20,332 nt of DNA. Origin: a virus. The notes under the pieces are model-generated. The model did no database searches and was not told where the DNA came from. It was given only the letters and a program-made list of their open reading frames with translations. Made by a program: the position numbers and the translations under genes. Within the stretch, counting starts at the first letter, position 1. The number at the start of each line of letters is the position of its first letter. Below are positions 6,386 through 16,085 of this stretch, piece after piece. The stretch lies in the IMG/VR virus record IMGVR_UViG_3300031521_000400, positions 1-20,332 of that record. One strand, 5' to 3'.

Positions 6386-9300
6386 TGGCTGTTAAAGAAC
6401 AAGCTGTACTTGAGGTAAGTGTAACTGGGGTGGACAATGCTGCCTCCCAGTTCACTTCCTTTCAGCAAACCACCACTAAAACCATGTCTGCTTCGGAGGC
6501 CGCTGTAACAAGGTCTCTGAATAACATGGTTTCTCAATTTATTGGATTAGCTGCTGTTGCTCGTTCTGTTCAAAATGTTGTTTCTTCTGGTGTGGGCTTT
6601 GACCAGTTTGTAGAAAATACCACTATGAGCTTTACTGTTATGATGAAGTCTGCTGATAAAGCAAAACAGCAGATGAAAGACTTGTATGATTTTGCTGTTG
6701 CATCTCCTTTGACTTTCAAAGAAACTGCTGCCTCAAGTAAACAACTTATGGCTTATGGTTTTACAGCAGAAGAACTCATTCCAACTATGAAAACTCTTGG
6801 TTCTGTTGCTATTGCTACAGGCCATTCTCTTGATGATATATCTTATGTATATGGTACATTGAAGTCACAGGGCAGAGCATACAGCCGCGATCTTATGCAG
6901 TTTGGTATGCGTGGTATTCCTATATATGAAGAATTAGCTAAAGTCATGGGTGTTAATGTAACTCAGATTCAAAAATTAGCAAGTGAAGGTAAAATAGGTT
7001 TTGCAGAAGTAGAAACAGCTTTTCAGAATATGACTACCGGAAGTGGTAGATTTTCTGGTATTCTTGAAGGTTACATGGCTACGTTAACAGGTAAATTATC
7101 TATGCTGTCTGATATAGGGCAGCAATCTATGGGTACTCTTATGCAGAGCGTTACCGATCAGCTAAAACTATTTGTAGATGAGATGACTAAGGCTATTAGT
7201 GGAAAAGGTTTTCAGTCATTTATTGAAGATGCAGGGAGTGCATTAGGCGTATTGGCAGGAGTCTTAGCAAAGGTACTGGAAGCAGTTGTGGCTCTGTTGC
7301 CGGTATTATCAACCATGATAAAAGTATTGGCCTTACCTGCTATAGTGCTAGCTAGAATTGCTATAATGAGTAGCTTACCCGGAATTTTGATGGGTATTGG
7401 TGATGCTGCTAGTACATTAGCTGCCGGATTTGTAGCATTAAATTCCCAGTTGATAGCTACTACAGCAGCTGAATCTGCTATGGCAATGGGGGCAGCAACT
7501 GCTTCTACAGGCATTGCAGCCCTATCTTCTAGTTTGGTTGCTCTAGCCGCAGCTAATCCGTGGCTTCTGGCGCTTATCATAATAGCTGCTGCCGGCGGTG
7601 CAGTTATTACAATTATAAATAGTACAGCAAAAAGTGCTCGTAATTCAACAAATGAAAATGTACGCGCGCAGCAGTTATCTGAAGACTATGCTGTTGCGCC
7701 TTATAGTCTTAAGAATATTTCTGTTGCGCCTTATAGTCTTAAGAATAATTCTGTTAAAGCAGAAGATGTTGCAAAGATAGCAGAGCAATATAAACTCACA
7801 GAAGGTCTCACCGCAAATATACTTAAAAATACGGGGGCCTTGTCTGGTGATGCATGGCAACAATACCTTAATACCAAGTCTGCTAATGTCGCTCTTACAG
7901 AACAGGAAAAGATTGCAACAGGTCTGAAACACGTTTCTACTACCATAGAACAAGATCAGATGGCCTTTCTCTCCAACCTTACTGGTAAAGATGCGTCTGT
8001 ATATGAAGATCTTTCTAATGTAGATCTTAATGCTTTAGGTAACAAAGGTGCTAAAGATTATATAGCTGGATTTGCAGAAGCACGAGCAAAAGAAAAGGAT
8101 ATATTTGGATTTGCTTATAGTTCAGATCAATTAAAACAATCGCTTGAAGCTGAGGCAAAGGGTCTTACATCAGCTTTGGAAAGTGGTTCTAAGGTGGATG
8201 GTTTATTTGATACAAACTATGATGAAACCCTTCGATCTCGTTTAGCTGTAGTCAATAAAGAACTCGACGGTATGGGGAAGAAAGCTAAAAAAGTTCAACA
8301 GGAACTCATTCCAGTGCTATCTACTTGGTGGACTCCTATGCTTCAGTCTGCTAAGAATACACTTGATCCTATAGACGATATGCAGATAGCACAATTACAA
8401 TCTTTGGAGTCTGTGGATAAGGAATATGCCAATCAAGTTGCTATACTTGATAAGCAAGCTACTCTACTCGCCTCTGAGGGTGGTAATGAGACAGAACTTA
8501 ATAATATTGCTGCCCAGAGAGTAGAGCTTTTTATGACATTATTGGGGCTTCATAAAGATATAAACGCAGAATCAGAAAAACAGCAAAATCTAAAGAAATA
8601 TGAACTAGCAACAGAAGGTAACTCTGCTGTGATGGATCAGTGGAAGGCTAGTGCTGGAGCCGCATATACACAGGGGGGCGTTTCTGGAACTGCAACTGGT
8701 GCTGCTATTCAAGGCACCTCGCAGACGCTTTCTGGTACTCAGATGGGGACTATGGCTACGGGAGGGAACCCTGTTGCTGTTGCTGTGACAGCCTTGGTTG
8801 ATTTTGCAAAGTCTATAAAAAATGTGAATGCTGTACTTAATCCTTTTACCACTATATTTGAAGCTATGCGTTCTATTTTGGAACCTATTATTAATAATGT
8901 ACTACAGCCTCTTGTAGATATATTACAAATGGTGGGGGAAGCGATTGCACCTATCATAGGAGTTTTAGTAGCAGCTCTAAAACCTGCACTAGTAATACTA
9001 TATCTGGCAATCTCCCCTGTTATAGCAGCTCTTCAGATATTAGCTGCAGGGTTTACATGGTTTTATAATTATATTATAGTACCTGTAGCTAACGGGATAA
9101 TTAATATAGCTAATGCTATCATAAAAGTACTGAACCGTATTCCCGGTGTGCATATTAGATACATAGATCAGTTACAGAAAATGGGAACCGCTGTAGCTGA
9201 TCTAACCGCCACTATTAATAATCAGAAAAGTGCTCTTGATAAGACTATAACATATTTGACCAATAAAATCAATAATGCTATAGATGACCAATTGTCTAGT

Positions 9301-10191
9301 CTCAAAGATCTATATGAGGTGGGCGCTGTTTCTGCTACCAGCTATGATGCTCAAGTCACGGCTCTTAATGCTCAGAAAATCAGTACAGACAGTGTGGCTG
9401 TCTCTTCTGCAGATATGGCATTGACTGGAAAAGACATCTATGAGCGACTGTATGCACTGTATGATCTGAAGGATACGATTGAGAATGGTAACTTAAGCAG
9501 TGAAAAAATCACTGAGTTGTTACAAGAGTATGGGATATCTGCGCAGACTGAAGAATCCTTAATTAAAAACGCGGTATTGGCTGCCTTGCAGGCGTATAAC
9601 GCTTCTACAGGCGGTACTTCAACAACTACATCCAATGCATCTGATACAGTTTTAGCGACATTAGCCTCATCTCTACAGACAATCACCGCACTAGCACCTA
9701 CTATTGCCTCATTACAGTCCGCTATAAATACTACTCAACAACAGGCAGCACAAAGTAAAACATCAGGTTCCTATGAATCGCCTAGTGCTCAAATGGCAAC
9801 GGATGGGCAACTGAACCAATACCGAAACGCACTTAACTCACAATCTGCACAGTATCAGGCGGCACTTGCAGCATATAACGCCGCGCTGATTGCAGCCACA
9901 AATATGGGACTAGATGTATCTGGGTACAAAACGTTTGCAGTCGGTACGGCGAACGTGCCCTCTGATATGACTGCTCAGATCCATAAGGGAGAGGGCATAA
10001 TCCCCTCTACATTTATGGACAGCATACGTTCAGGAGAACTCACACTATCTTCTGGAAAGAATGGGGGGTCTGGACAAAATGTAGTAGTTAGTGTTACTGT
10101 ACAGGGGTCAGTGCAGACTGAGAATGATCTCGCAACCAGTATAGCACAAGCAATATATGTACAGCGTTCTCGTGGCGCTTTAACAGTTTAA
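6385..10191 (+). CDS. Tape measure protein
   Basis: At 1268 residues this is the longest gene. It sets tail length and is ejected with the DNA. By the usual rule of about 0.15 nm per residue it predicts a tail near 190 nm. Residues about 60-250 look like the conserved tape-measure N-terminal domain (FDQFVENTTMSFTVMM, SPLTFKETAASSKQLMAYGF, SYVYGTLKSQGRAYSRDLMQ, FGMRGIPIYEELAKVMG). Hydrophobic, membrane-competent stretches follow at about 285-355 and 375-408, with a second block at 832-922; helical and coiled regions lie between. The C-terminus has a Gly/Ser-rich end (SSGKNGGSGQN) and a beta-type tail. The ATG overlaps the chaperone stop codon, so translation is coupled. A ten-residue tandem duplication lies at residues 436-455. 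Confidence 0.92.
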   Translation: MAVKEQAVLEVSVTGVDNAASQFTSFQQTTTKTMSASEAAVTRSLNNMVSQFIGLAAVARSVQNVVSSGVGFDQFVENTTMSFTVMMKSADKAKQQMKDLYDFAVASPLTFKETAASSKQLMAYGFTAEELIPTMKTLGSVAIATGHSLDDISYVYGTLKSQGRAYSRDLMQFGMRGIPIYEELAKVMGVNVTQIQKLASEGKIGFAEVETAFQNMTTGSGRFSGILEGYMATLTGKLSMLSDIGQQSMGTLMQSVTDQLKLFVDEMTKAISGKGFQSFIEDAGSALGVLAGVLAKVLEAVVALLPVLSTMIKVLALPAIVLARIAIMSSLPGILMGIGDAASTLAAGFVALNSQLIATTAAESAMAMGAATASTGIAALSSSLVALAAANPWLLALIIIAAAGGAVITIINSTAKSARNSTNENVRAQQLSEDYAVAPYSLKNISVAPYSLKNNSVKAEDVAKIAEQYKLTEGLTANILKNTGALSGDAWQQYLNTKSANVALTEQEKIATGLKHVSTTIEQDQMAFLSNLTGKDASVYEDLSNVDLNALGNKGAKDYIAGFAEARAKEKDIFGFAYSSDQLKQSLEAEAKGLTSALESGSKVDGLFDTNYDETLRSRLAVVNKELDGMGKKAKKVQQELIPVLSTWWTPMLQSAKNTLDPIDDMQIAQLQSLESVDKEYANQVAILDKQATLLASEGGNETELNNIAAQRVELFMTLLGLHKDINAESEKQQNLKKYELATEGNSAVMDQWKASAGAAYTQGGVSGTATGAAIQGTSQTLSGTQMGTMATGGNPVAVAVTALVDFAKSIKNVNAVLNPFTTIFEAMRSILEPIINNVLQPLVDILQMVGEAIAPIIGVLVAALKPALVILYLAISPVIAALQILAAGFTWFYNYIIVPVANGIINIANAIIKVLNRIPGVHIRYIDQLQKMGTAVADLTATINNQKSALDKTITYLTNKINNAIDDQLSSLKDLYEVGAVSATSYDAQVTALNAQKISTDSVAVSSADMALTGKDIYERLYALYDLKDTIENGNLSSEKITELLQEYGISAQTEESLIKNAVLAALQAYNASTGGTSTTTSNASDTVLATLASSLQTITALAPTIASLQSAINTTQQQAAQSKTSGSYESPSAQMATDGQLNQYRNALNSQSAQYQAALAAYNAALIAATNMGLDVSGYKTFAVGTANVPSDMTAQIHKGEGIIPSTFMDSIRSGELTLSSGKNGGSGQNVVVSVTVQGSVQTENDLATSIAQAIYVQRSRGALTV
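7691..7750 (+). repeat. 30-bp in-frame tandem duplication in the tape measure gene
   Basis: Copies 7691-7720 and 7721-7750 differ at one base (T7718 versus A7748). Each encodes VAPYSLKN plus two residues. The near identity suggests a recent duplication; a ten-residue gain would lengthen a helical tape by about 1.5 nm. Confidence 0.9.
9790..9821 (+). repeat. 32-nt direct repeat, copy 2 (in tape measure)
   Basis: Thirty of 32 bases match 6210-6241, but the codon register differs from that copy. The two mismatches are at 9809 (A for G) and 9811 (C for A). No third copy was noticed by eye. Confidence 0.85.
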
Positions 10192-10202
10192 GGAGTACTT
10201 GA

Positions 10203-12752
10203 ATGAATCAGATTAAACTAAGTGAGCTTCCTACATTAGCCCAGCAACTACAGACAGCAGATTATATTCCTGTTGTTCATAGTGGCGATACGTACAAGTA
10301 TTCTCTGTTCGATTATATGGTAAAAAATTCTGGTAATGAAACCATTGCCGGAGTTAAAACTTTTTCTTCATCTCCAGTTGTACCTACCCCTACTACAGAC
10401 ATGCAAGCTAGTACTAAAAAGTATGTAGACAATAACATAACTGGACTTAAAGTGGGGTTGCCTAGTGGCATCGCAACTCTCGATTCCACTGGTAAGGTGC
10501 CTTCTACACAGATGCCCCAGCTCGTTATTACTGATGTATTTGTCGTTGCAACTCAGGCAGCAATGCTTGCCCTTACTACTGCAGAACAAGGTGATATTGC
10601 AAAACGTACTGATTATACTCCTGCTAAGACTTTTATCTTATCAGCATCTCCAGCATCTACTTTGTCTAACTGGGTGGAACTTACCGTATCTGCTGATCCT
10701 AATACACCAACTTCGGATCAGAAGGCCGCACTCGCTGGAACGGGGACTCCTAGTGCGAGTAATCCTTACGCAACAGATTCCTCCTTAGTACCTCTTGAGG
10801 CATTTAAGCTCTATGATCCAGATTATCCATATGCTTTAAATGAGCCTTGTTTTTATGACGGGGTTCCTTATAAATCACTCAGTGCTGATAACACAGGGCA
10901 TCAACCAGATAATTCACCGCTTTATTGGGAAGTGACCGGGGGTAGTGGAGAGACGGGAAATATAGGTTACAGTATCCCCAATGGGCAATTTGAGAATGGA
11001 ACAGTAACCGACTGGTCAACATATGCAGATGCTGCCGCTGATACACCTGTAGACGGAACGGGTGGTACTGCAAATACTACGTTTACTGCAACGGCAACGG
11101 AGCCACTTGTCGGTAGTTATTCAGGACTCATCACGAAGGCAGGATCAGCAAATCGTCAGGGTGAAGGTGTTGCAACTCCTATTACCATTGATTCTGGATT
11201 GACTAATGCACCATGTCAGGTAAAGTTAGTTTACAATACTTCAGCAAATTACGTTGCTAGTGACATCTGTATGTTCGTTTACGACATTGCCGGAAGTGTA
11301 CTTTGCCCCGTAAATAACAAAGCACTCGCTGCAACGTTTACAACTCCGGGTTCTCATGTCTTCCAGTTCTTCCCAAATCTTGGTCATACGCACTATCGAA
11401 TCATTTTTCACATTGCATCCACTTCGGCACTTGATTATACGGTAAAAATTGACAATGTACAGATTGGTGGGAAAGAGAGCTATATTTCTCCTGCCATGAC
11501 TCCATGGGTCGATTATACTCCTACGTTCACAGGATTTGGAACTGTCACAATAAACAAAGCACAATGGAGACGAGATGGAGAAGAAATTCTTCTAAATGTA
11601 AAATTTACTTCCGGAACGTCAACTGCTGTTGAAGCACAAATGACTCTACCGGGAACATATACTAGCAAAGCTAACATCGCCACGATAGAAAAGGTTGGCT
11701 ATGGTATCATTAGTTCTACATCGGTAGCACAATTTGCAATATATGACGAACCAAGTAAGGGATATGTAACATTCGGTTTTCAGTCCTCAGCAGGGGCTGG
11801 GTTTATAAAACAACTCGGTTCTAATGTGTTAAGTTCTGGTCAAATAATGTCTTTTGATGCACGAATACCATGTGCCCAATTTTCAGTCAACACTGTTTAC
11901 AATGGGATTAATGAGCCTTTCTATATTTCAAACACTGAATCTTCGTTAGCCACTAATGGAGTCTCAACAAAAACTAAATTAGGATTAGACGGATCTGCAA
12001 TAGTTGCCAATACATCAAGTGCTGGTTTTTATTTTGATATGACTCTTCCTAGGGCATTACTTCCAAATGAGACACCAAAAGTACAAGTAAGATCAAAAAT
12101 CGATGGTAATTGGTATGATGCAGACGATGCAATTGTACCCTCCCTATTTGTAAAACTTGGCTCAGCTATGTATACTGACATAGGAACTTCAACACTTGTT
12201 CAGCTACAAGGAATTAGTCTTGCAAAGTCTGTTGCTGGGCAAATACGTGTTTATTTCTGTGCTGTATATGGAGCATCAGCATTAGTTGGCGTTGTAGCTG
12301 TTAGAACATGGGCAAACATAACCTCTGCATCTGACGGTTTTGACAATTGGCGTGTTCGTATTGGACAAGCAGGGATGAGCGAGGTTAAGCCAATAGTATT
12401 TGCGAGTTATTATTCTGCAACACTCTCTGGAGCATTTACGTCAGCAATGAAAGTGGAGGACACGTACTCAGCAATAAACGCATCTAATCAATGGGTAGTT
12501 CCATTTGATGGAATATACGAATTTGAACTTGGTGTTGCTGCAACTACTAGCGGTGCTGCTGCACTTGCAGCATCAATAATAAAAGACTCAATTACGATTG
12601 CTACAAATTATGAAAATGCGGCGTCCGGATACGGCATTGCACCTTATTGCGCCCGTAAAATTAGATGCACAAAAGGAAGTTTAATAGGTTTTCAGATTAC
12701 TGGTCAGACTGCAAATGGGGCTTATGTAACGGTCTTACGAGTTGGCGATTAA
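10203..12752 (+). CDS. Tail fibre / receptor-binding protein with carbohydrate-binding-like and C1q-like domains
   Basis: This 849-residue protein starts after AAGGAG overlapping the tape measure stop. The N-terminus (KLSELPTLAQQLQTADYIPVV) and the repeat motif ETIAGVKTFSSSPVVPTPTTD followed by ASTKKYVD are typical of phage tail fibres. About residues 195-230 resemble a small chitin/carbohydrate-binding-like module (LYDPDYPYALNEPCFYDGVPYKSL). Residues about 255-425 look like a jelly-roll carbohydrate-binding module (NGQFENGTVTDWSTY ... VKIDNVQIGGKE). The C-terminal 130 residues (YSAINASNQWVVPFDGIYEF ... GAYVTVLRVGD) look like a C1q/TNF-type trimeric head. It probably binds host surface glycans. 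Domain names are by pattern recognition. The region after about base 11000 differs in codon style from the tape measure, consistent with mosaic exchange of host-range parts. Confidence 0.75.
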   Translation: MNQIKLSELPTLAQQLQTADYIPVVHSGDTYKYSLFDYMVKNSGNETIAGVKTFSSSPVVPTPTTDMQASTKKYVDNNITGLKVGLPSGIATLDSTGKVPSTQMPQLVITDVFVVATQAAMLALTTAEQGDIAKRTDYTPAKTFILSASPASTLSNWVELTVSADPNTPTSDQKAALAGTGTPSASNPYATDSSLVPLEAFKLYDPDYPYALNEPCFYDGVPYKSLSADNTGHQPDNSPLYWEVTGGSGETGNIGYSIPNGQFENGTVTDWSTYADAAADTPVDGTGGTANTTFTATATEPLVGSYSGLITKAGSANRQGEGVATPITIDSGLTNAPCQVKLVYNTSANYVASDICMFVYDIAGSVLCPVNNKALAATFTTPGSHVFQFFPNLGHTHYRIIFHIASTSALDYTVKIDNVQIGGKESYISPAMTPWVDYTPTFTGFGTVTINKAQWRRDGEEILLNVKFTSGTSTAVEAQMTLPGTYTSKANIATIEKVGYGIISSTSVAQFAIYDEPSKGYVTFGFQSSAGAGFIKQLGSNVLSSGQIMSFDARIPCAQFSVNTVYNGINEPFYISNTESSLATNGVSTKTKLGLDGSAIVANTSSAGFYFDMTLPRALLPNETPKVQVRSKIDGNWYDADDAIVPSLFVKLGSAMYTDIGTSTLVQLQGISLAKSVAGQIRVYFCAVYGASALVGVVAVRTWANITSASDGFDNWRVRIGQAGMSEVKPIVFASYYSATLSGAFTSAMKVEDTYSAINASNQWVVPFDGIYEFELGVAATTSGAAALAASIIKDSITIATNYENAASGYGIAPYCARKIRCTKGSLIGFQITGQTANGAYVTVLRVGD

Positions 12753-12899
12753 ATGAGCAGCTTACAAGTGTCTCTTATAGTGGCTGGTTCTACAACTATA
12801 ATATTAGGAATTAGCGATACATTATCTTTCAACTCAAATGGAGCTGTTACCGCTAACACACTCACGGGAATGAGCATAGACTACTTAGGCCCCGCATAA
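12753..12899 (+). CDS. Small hypothetical protein, 48 residues
   Basis: The frame opens with an ATG directly after the tail fibre TAA (TAAATG) and runs 48 codons to TAA at 12897-12899. The product begins MSSLQVSLIVAGSTTIILG, has a mildly hydrophobic first half and ends GMSIDYLGPA. No Shine-Dalgarno is visible, so it would depend on re-initiation after the fibre gene. It could be a real small tail-fibre partner, or a remnant of a longer fibre C-terminus or chaperone lost by recombination. It fills most of the 201-base gap between the fibre and hub genes. Confidence 0.4.
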   Translation: MSSLQVSLIVAGSTTIILGISDTLSFNSNGAVTANTLTGMSIDYLGPA

Positions 12900-12953
12900 T
12901 GATTTTTTACATTGACTGGTAAAAAGCTCAATGGAACACTATAGGGGGACAAC

Positions 12954-15900
12954 ATGAGCAACTTGCGTAAAGTATATTTTGATTTTCAAGATGGCACTGG
13001 TTTTCAAGACGTTAGTGCTATAGTAAAATATAATACTTTTACTATTAATATGTCAGCATTTAATGACACATATCACTATTCTCAGAATACATGTTCGTTT
13101 GATGCTATTTATAATGAAACATTTACTTCACTTATACTATCCACTGATAAGAATATTATAGTTCGGATAGTAGACTGGTCTACAGAGACTATGCTTACCA
13201 CGGAATCCAATTGGCTCCTTACCACTGAAGATGCTTTTTATCTTATTGCAGAGCAAGGCATAGCAACTCCGGTGTTCTATGGGCAAATTAAGCCTACTAG
13301 ATCACGTTCCTATAATGGTATACTAAACAACACTATTCTTTCCCTTGAGGCCACTGATGAGCTAGACCTGCTTGACAAGGAAGTTGGGGACATTATACTC
13401 ACCAACTGCAAAATTCTCGATCCAGCTAACCCTACAGCGTCTCTAGTGCACATCTTAGCAGGAATAGCAGGATTTACCAATATATCAGCCAATACCACTA
13501 TAGATGTTACTATAGCCAAATTTGCTCCAGAAAAAGAGACGGAAAGTATCCTCACAATACTTGATACTCTTCTCTATGAGTATGGTTATGTGTTGAATAT
13601 TAATGGTTATGGTGTATTGGAGCCTATAAAGTGGATATATGACGCTATTCCCACCCAGATTGCTTCCTTTGACGAAGATACTATTATATCTTCTATAACT
13701 ATAAAAGATACTGTACAGAATTACGATGGCTCTAAAATTATCTATTATGAATTAGGTTCTGCAAGTAAAGTATTACTCTATAGGGACGATAACTGTAGCT
13801 ATAATGAGGATGGCACCTTTGCCGGATATAACATAGTTGCAGGCTATTCCTATCCCCCAGAAACTAATGTTATAGATGAAACTACTGGACTCCCGACTGT
13901 TGTATATCAAGAATACACCGACGACAGTATCAAATATTGGACTAATAAGGCCATCAAGAATAAGCTTGACTATAATTACAAGGCATTTAGTTCGGACTTT
14001 TCTGCTATAGTTGCTACTGAAAAGCATTTCATGGACGTGAAGTATTCTACTGGGATTGCAGCAACTACCCCCGAATTCTATAACAAGAAATGTCGATTGT
14101 TGTACAATAATCCCACAGCAGATAGTGGACTTAAACTATACTATAATAACGTATACGGAGATGTGTGGTATAAATCAGCAGAACGAACTTCCACAGTTGA
14201 CAATGTACTAGCGCCAGATAATAGATATGAATACACTGCCAGCTACATATTTGACAAAATTCACGCAGATGTTCTTGCCAAAACTTATGCTGCTCAATAT
14301 GCGGGTCATAGAACCATGTACACATTTCCATCAGAGGAGGATGTATTTGTTGGAACTCTTGCTACCGTAGTGCTAGAAGATGGGACTAATCAACTATGTA
14401 TAGTGCAAAACCGTTCTTGGGACGAACAGTCTGAATACTATAACTATACACTCATGTCTTATTCTGTGAATAAGCCTGCCTTAACTGCACAGACAGTTAG
14501 TACTACGGCTACGATAGATCCTTCTTATACCTATCCTGTTATAAGTACTATTGGAACACCTGTTGCTATAGCCAACTCATCTCCTGCTTATAGAGGAATA
14601 GGTATATTAAGTTCTGCTGTAAGTGTTGCTTTTGTGGGGGGTATCGTGAATGAAAATGGTGTTATAGCAGTTTCAACAACTATTAGTGCATATATTGGAG
14701 ATTGGATGGTAAATTATGATGCAACTAATTTACCTCTTGGAATATATGTATGGGATGGTTTTATATGGAGTATTACTAATGATGTTGATTATATAAGTGC
14801 AGCTTCTATTGATCTATGTAATCTTCAAGTTGGGGGGATTACTGTGGGTGGATTTACTACATTTATAACGGCAATTGTCAAGACCTTATTCGCACAAAAC
14901 ATAATTTTACTATCTGGAGGTAATATCAGAGATTCAGGATATACTACTGGCGTTTCTGGATTTAATATTGCATCAACTGGTACTATGGAAATGAATAATA
15001 TTAGTGCTCGTGGTATATTTACTAATGGAAATCGTTATAATTTTTTGGGGGAATCTGTAGATCAACGTGAAGAAGGTATCTATATAGGTAATGGACAGGA
15101 ACAATATACTAGCATTTCTCCATATTATGGTGATACAAATACTAGCAAGTGGCATCCAACGGGGATACTTGCAACATATACTGGAGATAGTTATGAATCA
15201 GAGTATCTTCGTGCTGCAACTATACCAAATTCTGGTGGATATTTTGTGGTGATTACATCAGCTAATACACTAATTTTATATAGGTATTTATTAGGTGCAG
15301 TTACAAAAATAGTTACTACCACTATTCCGACAGCAGGGACTAATTATTCCTCATTTGACATAGTAAGTATTTCTGGAAATTTTGTAGATGGTGTATATAT
15401 TTCCATATTAAACGCGTCTATAATACGGAGGTATTCATTGTCCTTAGCGGGAACAATGACATTGCTATCGACATTGGTATTCCCAGTAAATGTAAACAGC
15501 GTACTTTCATGCCCAGCATCTACTATATCTATTTATAGTACCCTATATGTAGTCGATGTGCTTGTAAGCACATCGACTACACACACAAACGAAATGCGGT
15601 TATATGGGTATAAAACAAGCGATTCTTCTTTAACATTATTATATACTCTTTCTCATCCAACGGGATATGATCCGGGTTGGCAAAATCAATTATTACAAAC
15701 TAACTATTTCCGGGATGAGGGAATTACGAAATCAGAAAGTATTGTATTGTTAAATAATTTTATAGTGAAGATAGATACATTCACACAAGTTATGACACTA
15801 GGCTATTATAATAATATTTATAATAATCGTTGTGCTAGGTGCAGCATATATGGTAATGGAATATTTCAATTTGACACGATTAACGATAGAACAAGTATTA

Positions 15901-16073
15901 CTATATGGAGAGGTATTTCTGCCACAAGGTTTGATTCTGAGGAATTTCGAGGCTTATCTTCTAGTACTATAGATATGCCTCATAGAGCAATTCCTTTAGG
16001 ATATGGTCTAATGGCATGTATTGGCGCCAATTTTGGTGGCATTAAAATACTAGCTGTTGCGCCAAACTTATAA
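12954..16073 (+). CDS. Tail hub / central fibre with C-terminal propeller-like receptor domain
   Basis: The 1039-residue protein starts with ATG after AGGGGGA. The N-terminal half (about 1-500) looks like a tail-hub (gp27/gpJ-like) protein: KVYFDFQDGTGFQDVSAIV, the beta-rich PVFYGQIKPTRSRSYNG, then ILSLEATDELDLLDKEVGD and a second hub-like domain. The middle (about 610-710) has the pattern of central fibres, FAQNIILLSGGNIRDSG and GFNIASTGTMEMNNISARG. Residues about 740-1039 consist of repeated short strands with NTLILYRY, TLLYTLSHP and TSITIWRG, suggesting a beta-propeller. The hub caps the tail tip, and the C-terminal domain probably touches the host. Its style resembles tail-tip proteins of spirochaete prophages, as far as I recall. 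The 3' half is clearly more AT-rich than the 5' half. It contains a 34-nt palindrome at 15548-15581. Confidence 0.7.
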   Translation: MSNLRKVYFDFQDGTGFQDVSAIVKYNTFTINMSAFNDTYHYSQNTCSFDAIYNETFTSLILSTDKNIIVRIVDWSTETMLTTESNWLLTTEDAFYLIAEQGIATPVFYGQIKPTRSRSYNGILNNTILSLEATDELDLLDKEVGDIILTNCKILDPANPTASLVHILAGIAGFTNISANTTIDVTIAKFAPEKETESILTILDTLLYEYGYVLNINGYGVLEPIKWIYDAIPTQIASFDEDTIISSITIKDTVQNYDGSKIIYYELGSASKVLLYRDDNCSYNEDGTFAGYNIVAGYSYPPETNVIDETTGLPTVVYQEYTDDSIKYWTNKAIKNKLDYNYKAFSSDFSAIVATEKHFMDVKYSTGIAATTPEFYNKKCRLLYNNPTADSGLKLYYNNVYGDVWYKSAERTSTVDNVLAPDNRYEYTASYIFDKIHADVLAKTYAAQYAGHRTMYTFPSEEDVFVGTLATVVLEDGTNQLCIVQNRSWDEQSEYYNYTLMSYSVNKPALTAQTVSTTATIDPSYTYPVISTIGTPVAIANSSPAYRGIGILSSAVSVAFVGGIVNENGVIAVSTTISAYIGDWMVNYDATNLPLGIYVWDGFIWSITNDVDYISAASIDLCNLQVGGITVGGFTTFITAIVKTLFAQNIILLSGGNIRDSGYTTGVSGFNIASTGTMEMNNISARGIFTNGNRYNFLGESVDQREEGIYIGNGQEQYTSISPYYGDTNTSKWHPTGILATYTGDSYESEYLRAATIPNSGGYFVVITSANTLILYRYLLGAVTKIVTTTIPTAGTNYSSFDIVSISGNFVDGVYISILNASIIRRYSLSLAGTMTLLSTLVFPVNVNSVLSCPASTISIYSTLYVVDVLVSTSTTHTNEMRLYGYKTSDSSLTLLYTLSHPTGYDPGWQNQLLQTNYFRDEGITKSESIVLLNNFIVKIDTFTQVMTLGYYNNIYNNRCARCSIYGNGIFQFDTINDRTSITIWRGISATRFDSEEFRGLSSSTIDMPHRAIPLGYGLMACIGANFGGIKILAVAPNL
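15548..15581. repeat. 34-nt perfect palindrome inside the hub gene
   Basis: Arms of 16 bp (15548-15563 and 15566-15581, TGTAGTCGATGTGCTT and its exact complement) flank GT. The site lies in the propeller-like region, codons 865-876. No U-run follows on either strand, so it is not an ordinary terminator. Confidence 0.9.
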
Positions 16074-16085
16074 AGGAGCCTGAAT

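Noticed and set aside
7212-7953. Reverse-strand open frames opposite the tape measure gene.
   Set aside because: They lack ribosome binding sites and are shadows of a biased-composition gene; no independent signals support them.
12903-12926. AT-only inverted repeat (TTTTTTAC / GTAAAAAG) between fibre and hub genes, as a terminator.
   Set aside because: The stem has almost no G-C pairs and no T-run follows on the + strand.
12937-12946. CACTATAGGG before the hub gene resembles the core of a T7 RNA polymerase promoter.
   Set aside because: Only ten bases match, the upstream recognition part does not, and no phage RNA polymerase is visible in the window. A G-rich ribosome binding site explains the run of G.
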